This document shows positions 34,061 through 46,358 of a stretch of 64,000 nt of DNA, one piece after another. Made by a program: the position numbers and the translations under genes. The notes beneath the pieces were generated by a model. That model worked only from the letters and a program-made list of their open reading frames with translations, was not told the DNA's origin and did not search any database. Each line of letters opens with the position of its first letter. The first letter of the stretch is position 1. This stretch comes from Homarus americanus (taxonomy: Eukaryota; Arthropoda; Malacostraca; Decapoda; Nephropidae), in the NCBI RefSeq assembly GCF_018991925.1, contig NW_024724368.1, positions 3,565,742 through 3,629,741 on the forward strand, given 5' to 3'.

Positions 34061-37000
34061 GTTTCACTGAGTATAGACGTTCGATCGCCTCGTCAAGCTT
34101 GAACATAAGTTTGTGCAATATTATTGTGATTAGATTGTCATTGAGGTGCTGCCCTAATACACACAAACAGATTCTTAATGATATGAATTATGAATAAATA
34201 TCTTACTTTCAAGAAAAACATGAAGGAAACTCATAGATGACAATGGAAGGATTATCAAAGTCATCAGCATCGTTTCTCCGATAAATATGTAAAATAACAA
34301 GTAAAGAATACGTACAGTAATCTTTTTTTCAAGGATAACTTACTGCTGCGTTGGGTGCTGAGTTGTGTCTACCGGGATATTCACACTGTAGCACAGTAGC
34401 TTATTTACACTAAAGAATCAAATATAATACAGGTCGATTATTTCATAGCTTTTAACTATTGTTGATTAGTGTAATTACTGATTTAGTATAAGCGCTTAAA
34501 TACTTTTGTTGTTGAAGCTAAGGTCTCAATATATTCTTTAGAGAGCCGTATGGTACAAGCAGATTAGCTGTATTATTTCCGCTATACCTCTACTATATAC
34601 GATGGAAATTTTCAACATTTTATCAGCTATAACATTCTTAGCTGACCTTTGAAATATATTTATTTTTTGGGTTGTATTTACCGTTTAAAAAATGTTTGAC
34701 ACAATATAATACACCTTTTGAATATCAAAGACGTTATTCAAATGTTGTATTGTTTTAATATAAGATAACATAACCGAAGGAACTGTGGAGGTTATCAGAT
34801 GCATAATATACAGTACAACTCACGTTGAAGACACACTACCTCGGGTCTGCGGACGAACGCGGGTGTGACGAGAAAATAATAACGTAAACAACAAATATTA
34901 TACAATTTTCACTGTGTATATAATCACTGGGTGTTTGTTTACATCGATACAGCATGTTTATTTATTATGTTACCACATCATGTTTATTAATAGGTATTGG
35001 CTAATCAATCACTGTTTGAATAAGCCTATCCTTATGTACGCAGCGGTGTTCAGTACCTACGCTTGACAAAACCAGACAAACGGAAATTTTCAGAACGGAA
35101 TGAGTTTATGTTGTGTAGTTCTATTCTAAACCTTTATTTACAAGAAGCAAAAAATGAAAAATCCTGTGTGTTATTGTCGCTCCCACACTGTCTCTGAAAA
35201 CAGTATCTTGACCCCCATCAATTTTAATTTGTATATACGCCACCTCCTGTAATTTCAGCTCCGCCCCTTCCCCGCGTTTCAGTTATCTCATTGGCTGTGC
35301 CGTTCTCTCTCCCTCGCTTATGCTCTTCTATTTGAATGTCTCGGTTATTTCGCTTAGTCTCAAAATGTCTCACTTGAGTCTTAACCTATTCGTCTACATA
35401 GTAGCAAATAAGTAGATAAACGTCCTACAAACATAACATAACCATATAACATAACAGCAGAATTTAACCTATCCCTACTTAACCGAATTTTGGTTAAGTG
35501 TACCAGAATTAGCTTTTACCGTCAGTGAACTAATTTCCATAAAGTTATAATAATAATAATAATAAAAAGATCTTTCTATTTCTTGGAAGTCAACTGTGTT
35601 TTAATGAAGGTTTAATAAGAAGATTACCGCGAGAACACACACACACCCACGTATATAATCGGACAATCACCCATCAAGCTTTAAAAATAAGCAACTGGTG
35701 TTCTTGCCAAATGGGATAACGTATTGTTTTTCTTGCCTAAATAGAAATTAATTCATATATGGTAAAATTTACTGTATTTTGAGATGTCGTTTACCATCAT
35801 AAGATAGCCGCATTATACCTAAGGTAGGTTAGGTTAGGTTAGCTTAGCTTAGGTCAGGTCAGGTCATGTCAGGTTAGGTTAGGTTAGATTAGCATGTGAC
35901 GACCTATGCAATGAAACTCATCAGCACAATAATCTCAATTTATCATTGCCAATCATCTTGTCTGAAATATTGGACGAACCACATTAAAAATAGCATATCA
36001 ATTCTTCACAAAGCAGTATAGTGGTGATCCAGACCTATATATGTAGGAACTATATAATGATCCAACTTATAAAGGCAATATAAAGTGATCCAAGTCTATC
36101 CACACTATATCGACGAGAACGAAATAATTATCCAGGAAATCCACGTTCGTATGACCACCTGGTAAACACACACCTTGGAAGCTCTCTGTTACACCTTACG
36201 TAATATGTCTTCCCACTGAACGAACGATGAAGGGAATCCCCGCCCCACCTTAATTCAGTACTGGCTATGTTCATTTCTACCAGGCTGAAGTCCTATTTAA
36301 CCCCTGTAGGAAAAACTTTACACAATTAGGGCAGCTGACTTGGCTAACCCACCCTCCATTCACTCACTGCCACCATCCACTCGACTGTCGCTTGTAAGAT
36401 CAATTAGTGTTGCTCCTTTAATACCATCGGAAGAAGAGTAAGAGGATTTTGAGTTGACCAGTACACACACACACCTTACCAGGGCTATTAGCTACTCTTA
36501 GTTGTAATGTGTTCAAAGATATATGTCAATTTCCCCCTTTCAGAAAAATAATACATCGTTATTCGGACAGTGTGGTGGTAACATAACTAGAAAGCGTAGG
36601 GAAATTTGGTTTAGATATGTCCGCTTGTTTTTCTCCACTGCCACACTCGATCCCGACTGTTTAAATAATTTGTCACATTCATAATTCATGTTACTTTTTT
36701 ACTGTATTTATCTTTATTACATCTATCTCCCTTGTTAGTGATTTAATTTCATGCACAAAAACATCATTTCTTCCAGCTACTCTGCTAAAATTATTATCGT
36801 TTGGTTTTAGTAATTATAATAGGTGGTGAACCGGTTGATTCTACTCGGGCAAATGCTGACGGACTGTAAGCGGAAAACCTGTACCACTGTCAGTAACCTC
36901 GGCCAGCTAGCCATCGACCCTTCTATTCCCTGAGGGTAAATGAACCACTGTTGATTTACTTTTCTTTTTTTCTTTTTTATCCTGTGCTACAATAGAGGAG

Positions 37001-38174
37001 GTACACATGACAGTAACCTAACCTAACCTGACGACTCAAGTAACAGCTACCTGGATACTCAAGTAGCAGCTACCTGGAGACTCAAGTAACAGCTACCTGG
37101 AGACTCAAGTAGTAGTCTGATCATGGAAGTAACGCCAGGCACACGTTCGCCTCCTTTCTGCCAATACAAGCGAGATCTCCATAGTGAAATTAGTGAAATC
37201 ATGTACTACTTTCTTAACTAGTGAAATATTGAACAACACGGGGATAATGGCAAGACATCTTTAGAATTATGTATCAGGAGAAAGCAATTCGCCCCTCTCT
37301 ACCTCCCTCCGTTATTAGCAGCTCAGAAAATTCGTTACCTTCTCTCATTTAGAGGTACAGTAACGCATATAAGAATAACAAATATGAGTAAAGGAGCCAA
37401 AAAACAACAATAAAAAAAAAACGCGCCAAGCTTACACTGAAACTATTGTAAATAAAATGTATTGTACGAGAAAAATTTTGGGATTAACGTCCAGGCCAGC
37501 GACATTCAAGGCCAACCGCCACCACCATTACAGACGTAACTAACCTCACACACACACAGTCTTCATTACCAACTTACACTCCCAACAAATCAAACAAAGT
37601 AGACACATGTTAGTACAGTCAGTAGAAAAACCCGTGAGATAAATAGAGTTGATACGTATAGAATTGTTAGGCTTTTGAGAGAGAGTATGTAAAGTTAGCT
37701 ACGAATAATGCAATAATTTAACCCTGATTCGTATATAAATTTACAGCTCAGACGGATAAGGAAGCTGCGACATATCCTATCGTCCCTGGTGTGTGTGTGT
37801 GTGTGGTGTGTGTGTCCTTCAGAGGTACAGGGCTGTATTGTAGAGCGGACGCTTCCTCCTGTACATCCAACTCACGACACTGGGGAGAGGCGACCACACT
37901 TGCTAAGGCACCAACACTGCATGTACAGAGACAGAAGGTATAAGAGAAGGAGGGAGAAGGAAAGAGAGAAAGAAAAATACTATGATCATTTATAAGTATT
38001 TACAAGTAGTTGACGTATAAAAAAAAAATAATAAAACATCATCTTCAGAGTTAGTTAAGATTCCCCTCATAAAAACAAAGGAAAGTAACCCGTTTTCTCT
38101 CGGGTGCAACTAACGCTCGTTGATGTTATAATGTTATTACTGCGCTTCATCAACTAAGGCCTTTAAGCTTTTAT
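34061..38174. other. No gene recognised; includes TTAGG-like tract and short repeats
   Basis: Mostly AT-rich. A CpG-containing stretch with GC-box (CCGCCCC) and inverted CCAAT (ATTGGCTG) lies at about 35260-35300. TTAGG-like repeats lie at 35821-35895 and a ~24-bp tandem repeat (ACTCAAGTAACAGCTACCTG) at about 37034-37112. No coding exon could be supported. Confidence 0.5.
35821..35895. repeat. Degenerate TTAGG-type interstitial repeat
   Basis: AGGTTAGGTTAGGTTAGCTT then AGGTCAGGTC and AGGTTAGGTTAGGTT: variant pentamers of the arthropod telomere repeat in an interstitial position. It is too short and degenerate to mark a chromosome end. Confidence 0.7.
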
Positions 38175-38855
38175 TTGCTAAAAGTGAACGGTGTGACAAT
38201 GCAAATTTACCGATTAGTTTTTTGTCGACCACAGAAACTACTAACAAAATAGTGTATTTTGTGTTGTTTCAAGCGAATCTGGCCTTCATCTCCGTCACTA
38301 GTGAGCCGTTATGTCGGTCAAAAATACTAAGAACACCAAACAAATCTTTGTAAGCCTTACCTACTCTGTAAAATGGATTAATAATCACTTTCGAATTTAT
38401 GGGTCCCTCATCTGAAAACCGAAAAGACCATCACATAGTAAACACCGAAAACACGAATAATGTAAACTTTTCAATTATTTTATAGGTTAGGTAAGGTTCA
38501 CAAAGTTTGTTTGGTTTTCTTTTAAATATTTTTGACTGACATTTTCCTCTGTATTTCAAAGCCCTGCCCACTTTGAACAACCAATATTGTTGGTAATTGG
38601 GGGCGGGGCTCACTTACGACGGAAATGAAGGCCAGATTCGCTTGAAACAACAAATTTGTTAGTAGTTTCCGTGGTCGACAACTAAACCAACCTGACGTGA
38701 AATTGTTAGGCGAGATTGGCCCGTGACTTTTACTTCCATGTAAGGTTTAGTGACCAGCAACATCCTTTCGAAAGTTTTATTGAGACACGATTCTTTTAGG
38801 GGCTTTAAAATTATTTTCCATATTTCCCACCAGTTTTCTAGTATCCACAGCACCA

Positions 38856-39095
38856 TCACACACGTACACTATTGAACCAAAGCGTAAATACTGCATCTGC
38901 AAAAACCACGACCCTCACACTAACCTTTACTATATTCCGTGTGTGTGTGCTGTTCTTGAGTCCGGGATCACAGCACCTTCCGCGTTTCAATAATATACGA
39001 ACACCGTGACACGAACTGCAGACCAGCAGGAACAAACCAGTGAATAAAAACATATATGTACACTCCGTCTTCTTGGACACAGTCTGACTCGCCAT
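38856..39095 (-). pseudogene. Copy-2 version of the signal-peptide-like frame, frame-shifted
   Basis: Same first ~50 residues as the frame at 31536-31709 (hydrophobic core MFLFTGLFLLVC, then KR and CC). An extra GT in a GT microsatellite near 38942 shifts the frame, so it runs on to 79 codons with an unrelated C-terminus. Either one copy is broken or the GT tract is polymorphic and the frame is not selected. Confidence 0.2.
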
Positions 39096-39411
39096 TTCTT
39101 AAGTAAATTCTAAGTTGTTCTTATACAGCATTTACACCTTATACACCGGTAATAACACAAACGCAGAGTACAAGCCGACGAGAAACTTTCATTATATAGA
39201 CAGTAGGTGACTATATAACACGGGTGACTGTCCTTAAACTTTGCCATATATTATAAAGTTCAAAAGTTATCTGTACTGTCACAATTTAACTGCAGACTTC
39301 CAGACGCCGGATAAAATTTTCAACGCTAGAAAATTCTGAGTAATGTTTATTTATTATTTACCGCAACAGATAAATTACCCTACAAGAACGTCAAGTTAAG
39401 GGCAACCTTAC

Positions 39412-39687
39412 CTGTTCTTCTCTGAGGGTGTTGTTGTGGAGATCATCCAATGTCGGTCTAACTCCAGATCCGTCAACAATGGAATTGAGGTTTCTGTAAT
39501 GGGACTCCTTTGGTAAGGCTTCTCGGGTCAGGTAATGCCGAAGTGACTTTTGATACCTGGTCTCATACACACTGTTGGAGTGCGTGGTAGGAAACAAATG
39601 ACCGTCATCACCGGCGTCCAGGTCTGCGCCCACCTGGATGTGTGATGAAGAGTCCAACTCAATGGTGTCATCCCCCTTCGAGCTCAT
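39412..39687 (-). CDS. NKCC: NKCC-type SLC12 cotransporter, first coding exon (copy 2)
   Basis: 92 codons from ATG 39687 to the donor AACAG|GTAAG at 39411, the same structure as copy 1. Few residues differ: MSSKGDDTIE versus MSSEEADTIE, one Gly/Asp and one Ser/Phe. The conserved YRN...GVRPTLDDLH motif is intact and no stop interrupts it. TATA (39723-39731) and initiator (39694-39699) are kept, but everything further upstream is replaced by unrelated DNA. It is either an alternative first exon, a duplicated-gene 5' end, or an allelic duplicate retained by the assembler. Confidence 0.75.
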
Positions 39688-39693
39688 GATGCC

Positions 39694-39731
39694 GACTGAC
39701 TGCAGACGACGCGTGGTCCCGCTATATATAA
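39694..39731 (-). promoter_or_regulatory. TATA box plus initiator (copy 2)
   Basis: Same TTATATATA and TCAGTC spacing as copy 1. Sequence upstream of the TATA box is not homologous to copy 1, so any distal promoter elements are lost or replaced. Confidence 0.4.
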
Positions 39732-39732
39732 C

Positions 39733-40320
39733 AGGGTTGCCAGATGTACGACAAGCTTCACGTCAACTTCACGCCATCTCACGGCCAAATCGACCAAAAT
39801 TCGGCCAAAACTTTTTGGATGGGAAGCACAAAGCTATTTTTGCAATCCACACAAAATAAAAGTATCCCCTACAATATCCACTTAAAATGTCGTAATAAAA
39901 CCAAATTTTCACTTAGAATTGAGAGCCCAATAATTATATAAACATATCTATAATCTACAGTGAAGATTTACCTTAATCTGAAATGGTGGTGGAGCATGAT
40001 AATGGTGGAGAACTTGATAACACTAGTTGGCGTAAGCAAAAACGTTTAGTTCGTCATCGTCCCCTGGTTTGTTATATTTTCTACCACTGTCGTTGGACCC
40101 TTTCCATTTACTGGTGGACATTTTGAAAACTAGCACTCGGAATTTCAGAAAGTAACTCAGATGGCTTTGTAAGCTCTGAAGCTTAACCCATATGCTGGAC
40201 ACGTTCAGCCTGAACAACTCAAATATGAGAACTAACAACTAAGGTAGTAACGAGAAAGATCAGTCAGCCCAGTAGGTCACGTAAGCATGTGAAGAGGCGA
40301 GGTCACTGATTAGGTGAGGT
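39733..40320. other. Unclassified segment flanking the LTR element
   Basis: Starts at the duplication breakpoint with AGGGTTGCCAGATGTACGAC and contains CGGCCAAA motifs that recur inverted on the other side of the LTR element (about 42160-42182). A minus-strand frame includes MSTSKWKGSNDSGRKYN (about 40122-40070), which faintly resembles the start of some hAT/BED-derived proteins. This is not enough for a call. Confidence 0.35.
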
Positions 40321-40764
40321 TGTGGGGTATGGGATGTTTAGTTCACACTCAGGATGGGACGGAGAAAGGAAACTCACAATGTGCTCTCTGTGTACATGTT
40401 GTATTGGATGTACAATGCAGCTTGGTGCTGGGAAGGCAGCATGGTTACAAGAGTGATGTAGAGAGAGCTGGTTGGTGAGGGTGTTCAGAGGAGGACAGCT
40501 TGTGGGTCGCCATGCTCGCCGGCGGGAGCTAGGACTGCCAGGCAGGCGGAGGAGGAGGAGGTGTTGCTGGCTGGTTGGTGTAGGTAGAAAGAGAGATCTT
40601 CACGAGGTCAGGTCTTAAATAGCGGGGGGTAGGCGTGGCTTAGTAGTTGACCTCCGTGATGTATGGCGGCGCTGGTTGACCCAGACCACGAGGCATACAC
40701 TGGGGAATTTGCGGGGTCGGCTACGCAGCGACAAACAGCGTTTGTAGGGGAGAAATCCACTACA
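40321..40764 (-). repeat. 3' LTR (element on minus strand)
   Basis: 444 bp, TG...CA bounded. It differs from the other LTR by scattered substitutions and small indels, so the insertion is not brand new. Confidence 0.9.
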
Positions 40765-41162
40765 ATACTCTCTCCTTCCCTCCAGGCGGTGTAGGAGACT
40801 CGTTGTCTGCAGGGTTGCATGGCACATGTGAGGCAGAACGGGCGGTGCATGCCTCATGTGAAACATAACGGCGATGGCGTGGATGAGCCGGCCGCTAGTG
40901 GAGGCAACTGTCTAGACACACAAGATCTGTGGGAGAAGAGAGGGAGAAAGAGGGTTGTGGAGGCGATGAATGTTGTGCTTCCCTCACGGCAGGTACAGAG
41001 TCGTCAGATGCGCCTGCTGGGGTGTGTGGGCCTGGGTCAGGAGCAGGGGCTGCGTCAGCAGAAGCGGATGAGGGCTCGTGACAGCAGCTGGGTCCACGAC
41101 AGCAGCAGGGTGCAGGACAGTAGCACGGAGTACCTGAGGGAAAAAAGAGGGGTGTGTGGGTC

Positions 41163-41381
41163 CGCACTCAGGCGCATGGGCCGCGTCGGGAGCAGGGGCT
41201 GCATCAGGAGAAGCAGCAGAGGGTACTGCTGGGCCGGGGGCGGCATCTGAGGCAGGACGGGTGTGTTGGTCTGCACTTAGGCGCATGGGCCGCGTCGGGA
41301 GCAGGGGCTGCATCAGGAGAAGCGGCAGGAGGTACTGCTGGGCCGGGGGCGGCGTCTGAGGCAGGACAGGTGTGCTGGCGT
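41163..41381. repeat. ~109-bp tandem duplication inside the LTR element
   Basis: GGCGCATGGGCCGCGTCGGG at 41171 recurs at 41280 with nearly the same downstream sequence (GGGCCGGGGGCGGC). It is GC-rich, unlike the surrounding genome. Confidence 0.85.
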
Positions 41382-41602
41382 CGGTAGGACGTGGTGCTTG
41401 GGGCAGGAAGAGGAGCTGGTGTCTGCTTAGAGAAGCAGTGCTGCTCTAGGGTGTCTAACCTGCAGTTTAGAGACAGTAGCTGTAGAGCCGATGAGAGCTG
41501 CTTCTGGGTGGATCAGCCAGTCTTCCATGTTGCTTGAAGACTGGGAGAGTGATCGGTTTCTCCTCCATTCTGTGTGAGTGCGAATCTCCGGGGGTCACCA
41601 TT

Positions 41603-42048
41603 TGTGGGGTATGGGATGTTTGGTGTTCACTCAGGATGGGATGGAGAAAGGAAACTCACAATGTACTCTCTGTATACATGTTGTATTGGATGTATAATGC
41701 AGCTTGGTGCTGGGAAGGCAGCATGGTTACAAGCGTTGAGTAGAGAGAGCTGGTTGGTGAGGATGCTCAGAGGAGGACAGCTTGTGGGTTGCCATGCTCG
41801 CCAGCGGGAGCGAGGGCCGCCAGGCAACGGCGGAGGAGGTGGTGTTGCTTGCTGCGGCTGTAGCTAGAAGAAGAGGGAGGGCACCACGAGGTCAGGTCTT
41901 AAATAGCGGGGGGTAGGCGTGGCTTAGTCGTTGACCTCCATGATGTATGGCGGCGCTGGTTGACCCAGACCACGAGGCATACACTGGGGAATTCGCAGGG
42001 TCGGCTACACAGCGCCAAACAGCGTTTGTAGGGGAGAAATCCACTACA
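41603..42048 (-). repeat. 5' LTR (element on minus strand)
   Basis: 446 bp, partner of 40321-40764. On the minus strand it starts TGTAGTGGATTTCTCCCC and contains the CTATTTAAGACC promoter-like motif. Confidence 0.9.
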
Positions 42049-42052
42049 AGGT

Positions 42053-42227
42053 CATGACAAGGTGAGGTCACTGAGCCAGCATGTTCATTGTGAAATTTTA
42101 AAATCTGCTAAACTTTTCTTCAAAATCCACTAGATGAGGAATTAATACGTTTTACAAAATTCGGCCAAATAGTTTGGCCGTAACCATCCATTTTTTCACG
42201 GCTAGGCAAAGTTTTTTACGGCTCATC
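42053..42227. other. Unclassified flank of the LTR element
   Basis: Continues the sequence interrupted by the LTR insertion. It carries TTCGGCCAAATAGTTTGGCC (about 42160) and joins the composite repeat near 42228. Confidence 0.4.
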
Positions 42228-43370
42228 ATTGAGTGACTCTTTGACGTCTTCAGGATAAGCTTCCACCAAATTGATTGTTGCTTTGCTTATATCAGCACTT
42301 GGAAGATAGCTAAATCTGATAAAAAACAAACTTCTTATACAGCTATTCATAAGCCTGTGACCTCATTTGAAAAGCACTAACAAGGTTGTCCACAATGAGG
42401 AAGAACTGTTGCCTGAATTTCTCCCTCGGTAATCTGGGATTACTTTCTGATGTTCCATCTGCAAATCTTTGTTGCCTCAGCTTTCCAAAATATACTCTGC
42501 ATTCTCTTTCACTACACATTGTCTTTCCTCTTGCTTCATACTCTTCTAACTTGAATCTCTGCTCTTGAACAAAATGCTTGAGGGATTTGTAGAACTTCAC
42601 AGTGGTGCTTAGAGTTACACCCTCTTTCTGCAAACTAATGTTAGCTACTTTTACTTTTATCCTCTTCACTGATAAGCTGGCTAGCTGCTTGGGCAATCTG
42701 TCATGCACTGTTGGCAAGTACTGGTTCCTGAATGTATCTGAACCTGCTCCAGTGTTGGTCAAGTCTGGTCTTGAAAGAGCTCACACTCAGTGCCGTCACA
42801 ACACTCTCTGGCAGATTGTTCCAAGAGTTCACAACTCTCACTCCGAAATATTTACCCCTCAGTTTTCTGGACGTGCGGCTTCTAAAACCTTGAGCTGTGA
42901 CCTTGTGGGGCGAGCGTCCGCCAGCTCAAGGTAAGGGCACTCGACCGAGTAGTGCCCTTTGAGATGTTTATACACCTCAATTAGGTCCCGCTTGCCCGTC
43001 TGTAGTATAAGCTAGACAATTGCAGGCGCTCTAATCTCTCAGGGTAGCTGAGGTGCCAAAGTGCTGGCACCAATAAAAAGTAAATAAAAGTTAAGTAACA
43101 AAACTTGATAATTAATCAGTGAGCTACAGTACACAATCATAGCCATGTGTGATTCCATGGAACAAAGCTTGGTACTTTAGTGCACCGGGTGGTGGTGAGC
43201 AGGTGTTCATGGCGATTGTTTACATTGTAAATAGGGGGATGGTTTTAATATACATTAAAGCATAATATTGTAGATAGGGAGATCATAAATCGGGGAATAT
43301 ATACCCTCACTTTTGCATGTATATTTCTACCGTCTTATTAGACTTTTTTCACCATGGTAGGAAGTAATGC
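42228..43370 (-). mobile_element. Composite CR1/hAT repeat, inverted copy A
   Basis: Inverted, nearly identical partner of 62565-63690. On the minus strand it carries, in order, about 300 bp of AT-rich unknown DNA, a CR1-type polymerase tail (about 43060-42690: WNNLPE..., FKTRLDQHWSRFRYIQEP), then a 97-codon stretch of a DUF4371/hAT-type transposase (about 42640-42343: LKHFVQEQRFKLEEYEARGK...FLIVDNLVSAFQMR). After the stop a -/+1 shifted frame continues with the family motif YLPSADISKATINLVEAYPE. The copy ends there; the hAT C-terminal domain seen in the other copy is absent. Confidence 0.75.
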
Positions 43371-43471
43371 AACTGTTACCTAGTTCAAGATAAGGCCAGG
43401 CCAAGGTGCAAATATTACAAGGGAAATTACAATGGGATGAGGGAAGAGATGAGGGGTATCAACTGGCCTGA

Positions 43472-43571
43472 NNNNNNNNNNNNNNNNNNNNNNNNNNNNN
43501 NNNNNNNNNNNNNNNNNNNNNNNNNNNNNNNNNNNNNNNNNNNNNNNNNNNNNNNNNNNNNNNNNNNNNNN
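43472..43571. other. Assembly gap, 100 N
   Basis: Exactly 100 N, the conventional placeholder for a gap of unknown size. It lies about 100 bp from the end of composite repeat A and separates the minus-strand N-terminal SLC12 exons from the plus-strand C-terminal exons. Confidence 1.
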
Positions 43572-44101
43572 TATAATTAATTTGTTGGTCACATTAGAGT
43601 GGGGAACCATTCTCTTTGTGTGTTTCCTTAGTTTCTATATACCTGAATGATGTTTTATCAATCATTGTCAGTGTTACAGATATAGTTTCTTTCCATTTTG
43701 AGGTTCTATATAACCACAAGTTGGTATGGCAAGGTGAGGGAGTTTTTATGGCAGGATGAAGCAGTTGCCATGGCAGAGCGAGTCGATTGCTATGGCAGGG
43801 CGAGGGCTGAGTTGTCTTTCACCAGCTCTAATGGGACCTTCAGTCTTTTCCCTTTTCTCGGGGGCATTGCAACCTCTGCCTCATGTTTCTCTGACTTTTG
43901 GTTGATGGTGTAGGGGAAGGGATAGGTGATAAGCATATTTTCTGAATTAACAGGTTTTCCAAAGCTGACATAGGGGACCCTGTCCAAGGACTCAATAGCT
44001 CCCAATGCACCCCGCACCCCCAAGAAAAAAAAAGTTAAATAAAAGGGTACTTCCTGGTCATTCAGCCCAAGTTATTGATTATTTTTTTTTTTTTTTTCCA
44101 G
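43572..44101 (+). other. Intronic DNA upstream of the first visible NKCC exon
   Basis: Includes a short ~27-bp repeat of TATGGCAGGATGAAGCAGTT type (about 43726-43806). It ends in a T-run polypyrimidine tract and the acceptor CAG at 44099-44101. No exon seen. Confidence 0.5.
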
Positions 44102-44237
44102 TTTTATAATCTGTGGGTGAGTCTGATTGGTGGAGTGATGTGCTTAGCAGTAATGTTCCTGGTGGATTGGATCACTGCCCTCATCACGTTCCTTGTTATC
44201 ATTGCACTCTATCTCTTCGTGTCTTACCGAAATCCAG
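44102..44237 (+). CDS. NKCC: NKCC exon: last transmembrane helices
   Basis: 45 codons plus one base (phase 1 out). [20 protein letters not shown] is followed by a second hydrophobic stretch ending VSYRNP, corresponding to TM11-TM12 and the start of the cytosolic tail. Acceptor CAG at 44099-44101 follows a long T-run; donor GTTGGT. Confidence 0.93.
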
Positions 44238-46308
44238 GTTGGTTCTAATTTTTTGACTTGGTCACCGTGAGAATATTTTGGACTTGTACTGTAGTGAGAA
44301 GTGGGCGATGTAGTGAATAGATATAAGTACTGTATGTTCTTATGCTGATTAATATATTACACTGTTCATCATGTTAACAATAAATTTGACCATGGAAATA
44401 TAGAACATACTGCTTAATGGTTAACACTCCATTTACCAATAGATTGTAAATAACTTGGATTATAAATTGGGTTTGGTTCCAGGGTATTACCTGTATATAT
44501 TACACTAGAATTTACTTAATCACTAAAATTAAATGTCGTATTTGCTTTTTATCTTAACTGAGTCTACTGTACTGATTAGAAATATTAATCAGTCAGTTAA
44601 ATGTGTTTTTAGGGTTGTCTAATAATTCTCTCAGATATTTTTAGTTTACAGGAATCAACTTTCGATTGTATTCTTCCATTCTAGTCTTTGCCTTCCACTG
44701 ACCCTTCTACCTTCAATTTTACCAACTATTTATACCATTATCCCTTCATCTCTAAGTGTATGGCCAAGGGGGCATATACAGTTCTCCATTTCTCCAAAAA
44801 AAAAAAAAAAAACCTGCAAAACCAAGCACAGATTGGCATTCTGTGCTGTCACTTGGATTGCATTTAGCTATACAGTGACCCCTCGGTTAACGAACTCAAT
44901 CCGTTCCAGAAGGTCGTTCGTTAACCGAAAAGTTCGTCAACCGAAACCATTGTTTCAATGGGTTTTTGGGTAATTGGTTCCAGCTCACCGAAAATTTCCT
45001 AAATTCAACAAAAATGGTAGAAAAGTTCACTTACTTTGAGGTGTGTTTGTAGAAGGCTCCTGGATGATGATGATGATGGGATTTAGAATGGGGGTGGAGG
45101 AGAAGGAAGAAGAGAAGGCATTGGGGTGGAAGAGAAGTCACCCCTTGGCGCCATTTCACCCATAAAATTTTAGCTCTCTTGGTGTAATTCAAGATTATTT
45201 TCTTTAAATCAACACTGCACTGCATTATATATTGTCAATATGTAAAATATATTTCAAAATGACCAATAATTTGCTTGGAAACACAGAAAAAAAGTGTTTA
45301 GTTGAAGAGAGTCTCAAGCAAGATGTTACCTCCAGTGAAAACAGAGAGAGACTAACGCCTGTTTGCTGTGTTAGGAGGCTGGATGCCGCGCATTAAACTA
45401 GTCACTTTACCTTCAATTATGTTCAATAATCGTTAAAATGACTAAAAAATTGAATATTAAACTTTTAAAATTATTGAATAGTATAAACTTCTTGATATTT
45501 ACTAAAATAGTAAGGAATTTAAGCCCTAGAACCGATTAATGTATTGGCGGACTGATACTAAAGCTGGTTGCCCAGTCAGTGCAAGCGAAAACATGTTGAG
45601 GTCGGTTCGTAAGAAATTCGTTAACCGAATTTTTGTTCGTTAACCGAATTGAAGATCCTTATGGAAGGCAGTTCGTTAACCGAAATTTCGTTAACCGAGG
45701 CGTTCGTTAAACGAGGGGTCACTGTACTATAATTAAAAAAGATAATTGTCTCTCTGAAGTGACTGTAATTGAACTGATCTTCATTGAAATTCATCTGCTC
45801 AAATTGGCTTATACTGTTCCTCTACAATAAGATTTCTTCAAAACATTAACACACCACGGATTTTCCTCAACAGATGTCAATTGGGGATCATCAACTCAAG
45901 CACAGACATATATCTCGGCTCTTAAGACAACTCTGGACTTGAACACAGTTGAGGAACACGTCAAGAACTTTCGTCCACAGTTGTTGGTACTCACCGGGTC
46001 ACCTGGTTCAAGGCCGCCTCTCCTCGACTTTGCTCAGAGTATCACCAAAAACATCTCTTTACTTGCTTGTGGACATGTTATGCAGGTATGCTATTACTGT
46101 TATTACAATTAAAAATAAATTAAAAGTAGGGTTAGTAGTACATTACTGGCAGATAGTGGTTGTATTTGTGTATTTCACTGAAGTTGGGAGAGCCATAAAC
46201 TTGGTAATACTTTCAATTGCTTGATTTTATGACCTGCAGATTTTATGACCTGAGATCTAAACCACTTATTGCCCTCCAACAAACTTCACCTGCTGGGGAG
46301 GACATTGG

Positions 46309-46358
<50 letters not shown>

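Larger units (their letters stand above)
38175..39732. repeat. Direct segmental duplication, copy 2 (1.56 kb)
   Basis: Second copy of 30790-32346. Homology stops exactly after GCTATATATAAC at 39732, where unrelated sequence AGGGTTGCCAGATG begins, so the break falls at the TATA box of the duplicated promoter. The left break lies near 38175. Confidence 0.9.
40321..42048 (-). mobile_element. Non-autonomous LTR retrotransposon (1.73 kb), minus strand
   Basis: Two ~445-bp direct repeats (40321-40764 and 41603-42048) start with TG and end with CA. They are flanked by a 4-bp target duplication AGGT (40317-40320 and 42049-42052). On the minus strand the 5' LTR is followed by AATGGTGACCCCCGG, a typical primer-binding site. 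The 3' LTR is preceded by a polypurine tract GGAGGGAAGGAGAGAG. The LTR carries a TATTTAAG core-promoter motif. The ~838-bp interior has only Ala/Pro-rich broken frames (an MEEKPITLPVFKQHG start soon meets a stop) and two copies of a ~109-bp repeat. There is no gag, protease, RT or integrase, so it must have moved in trans. Confidence 0.9.

Noticed and set aside
35821..35895. Telomere or chromosome end
   Set aside because: Only about 75 bp of degenerate TTAGG-like units with ordinary sequence on both sides.
40819..41387. Plus-strand frames of 67-143 codons in GC-rich DNA
   Set aside because: They lie in the antisense strand of the LTR element interior and its ~109-bp repeat; GC-rich sequence has few stops.
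43790..44023. Minus-strand 77-codon frame next to the first NKCC exon
   Set aside because: Lacks convincing splice sites or family similarity and lies antisense to the gene's intron.
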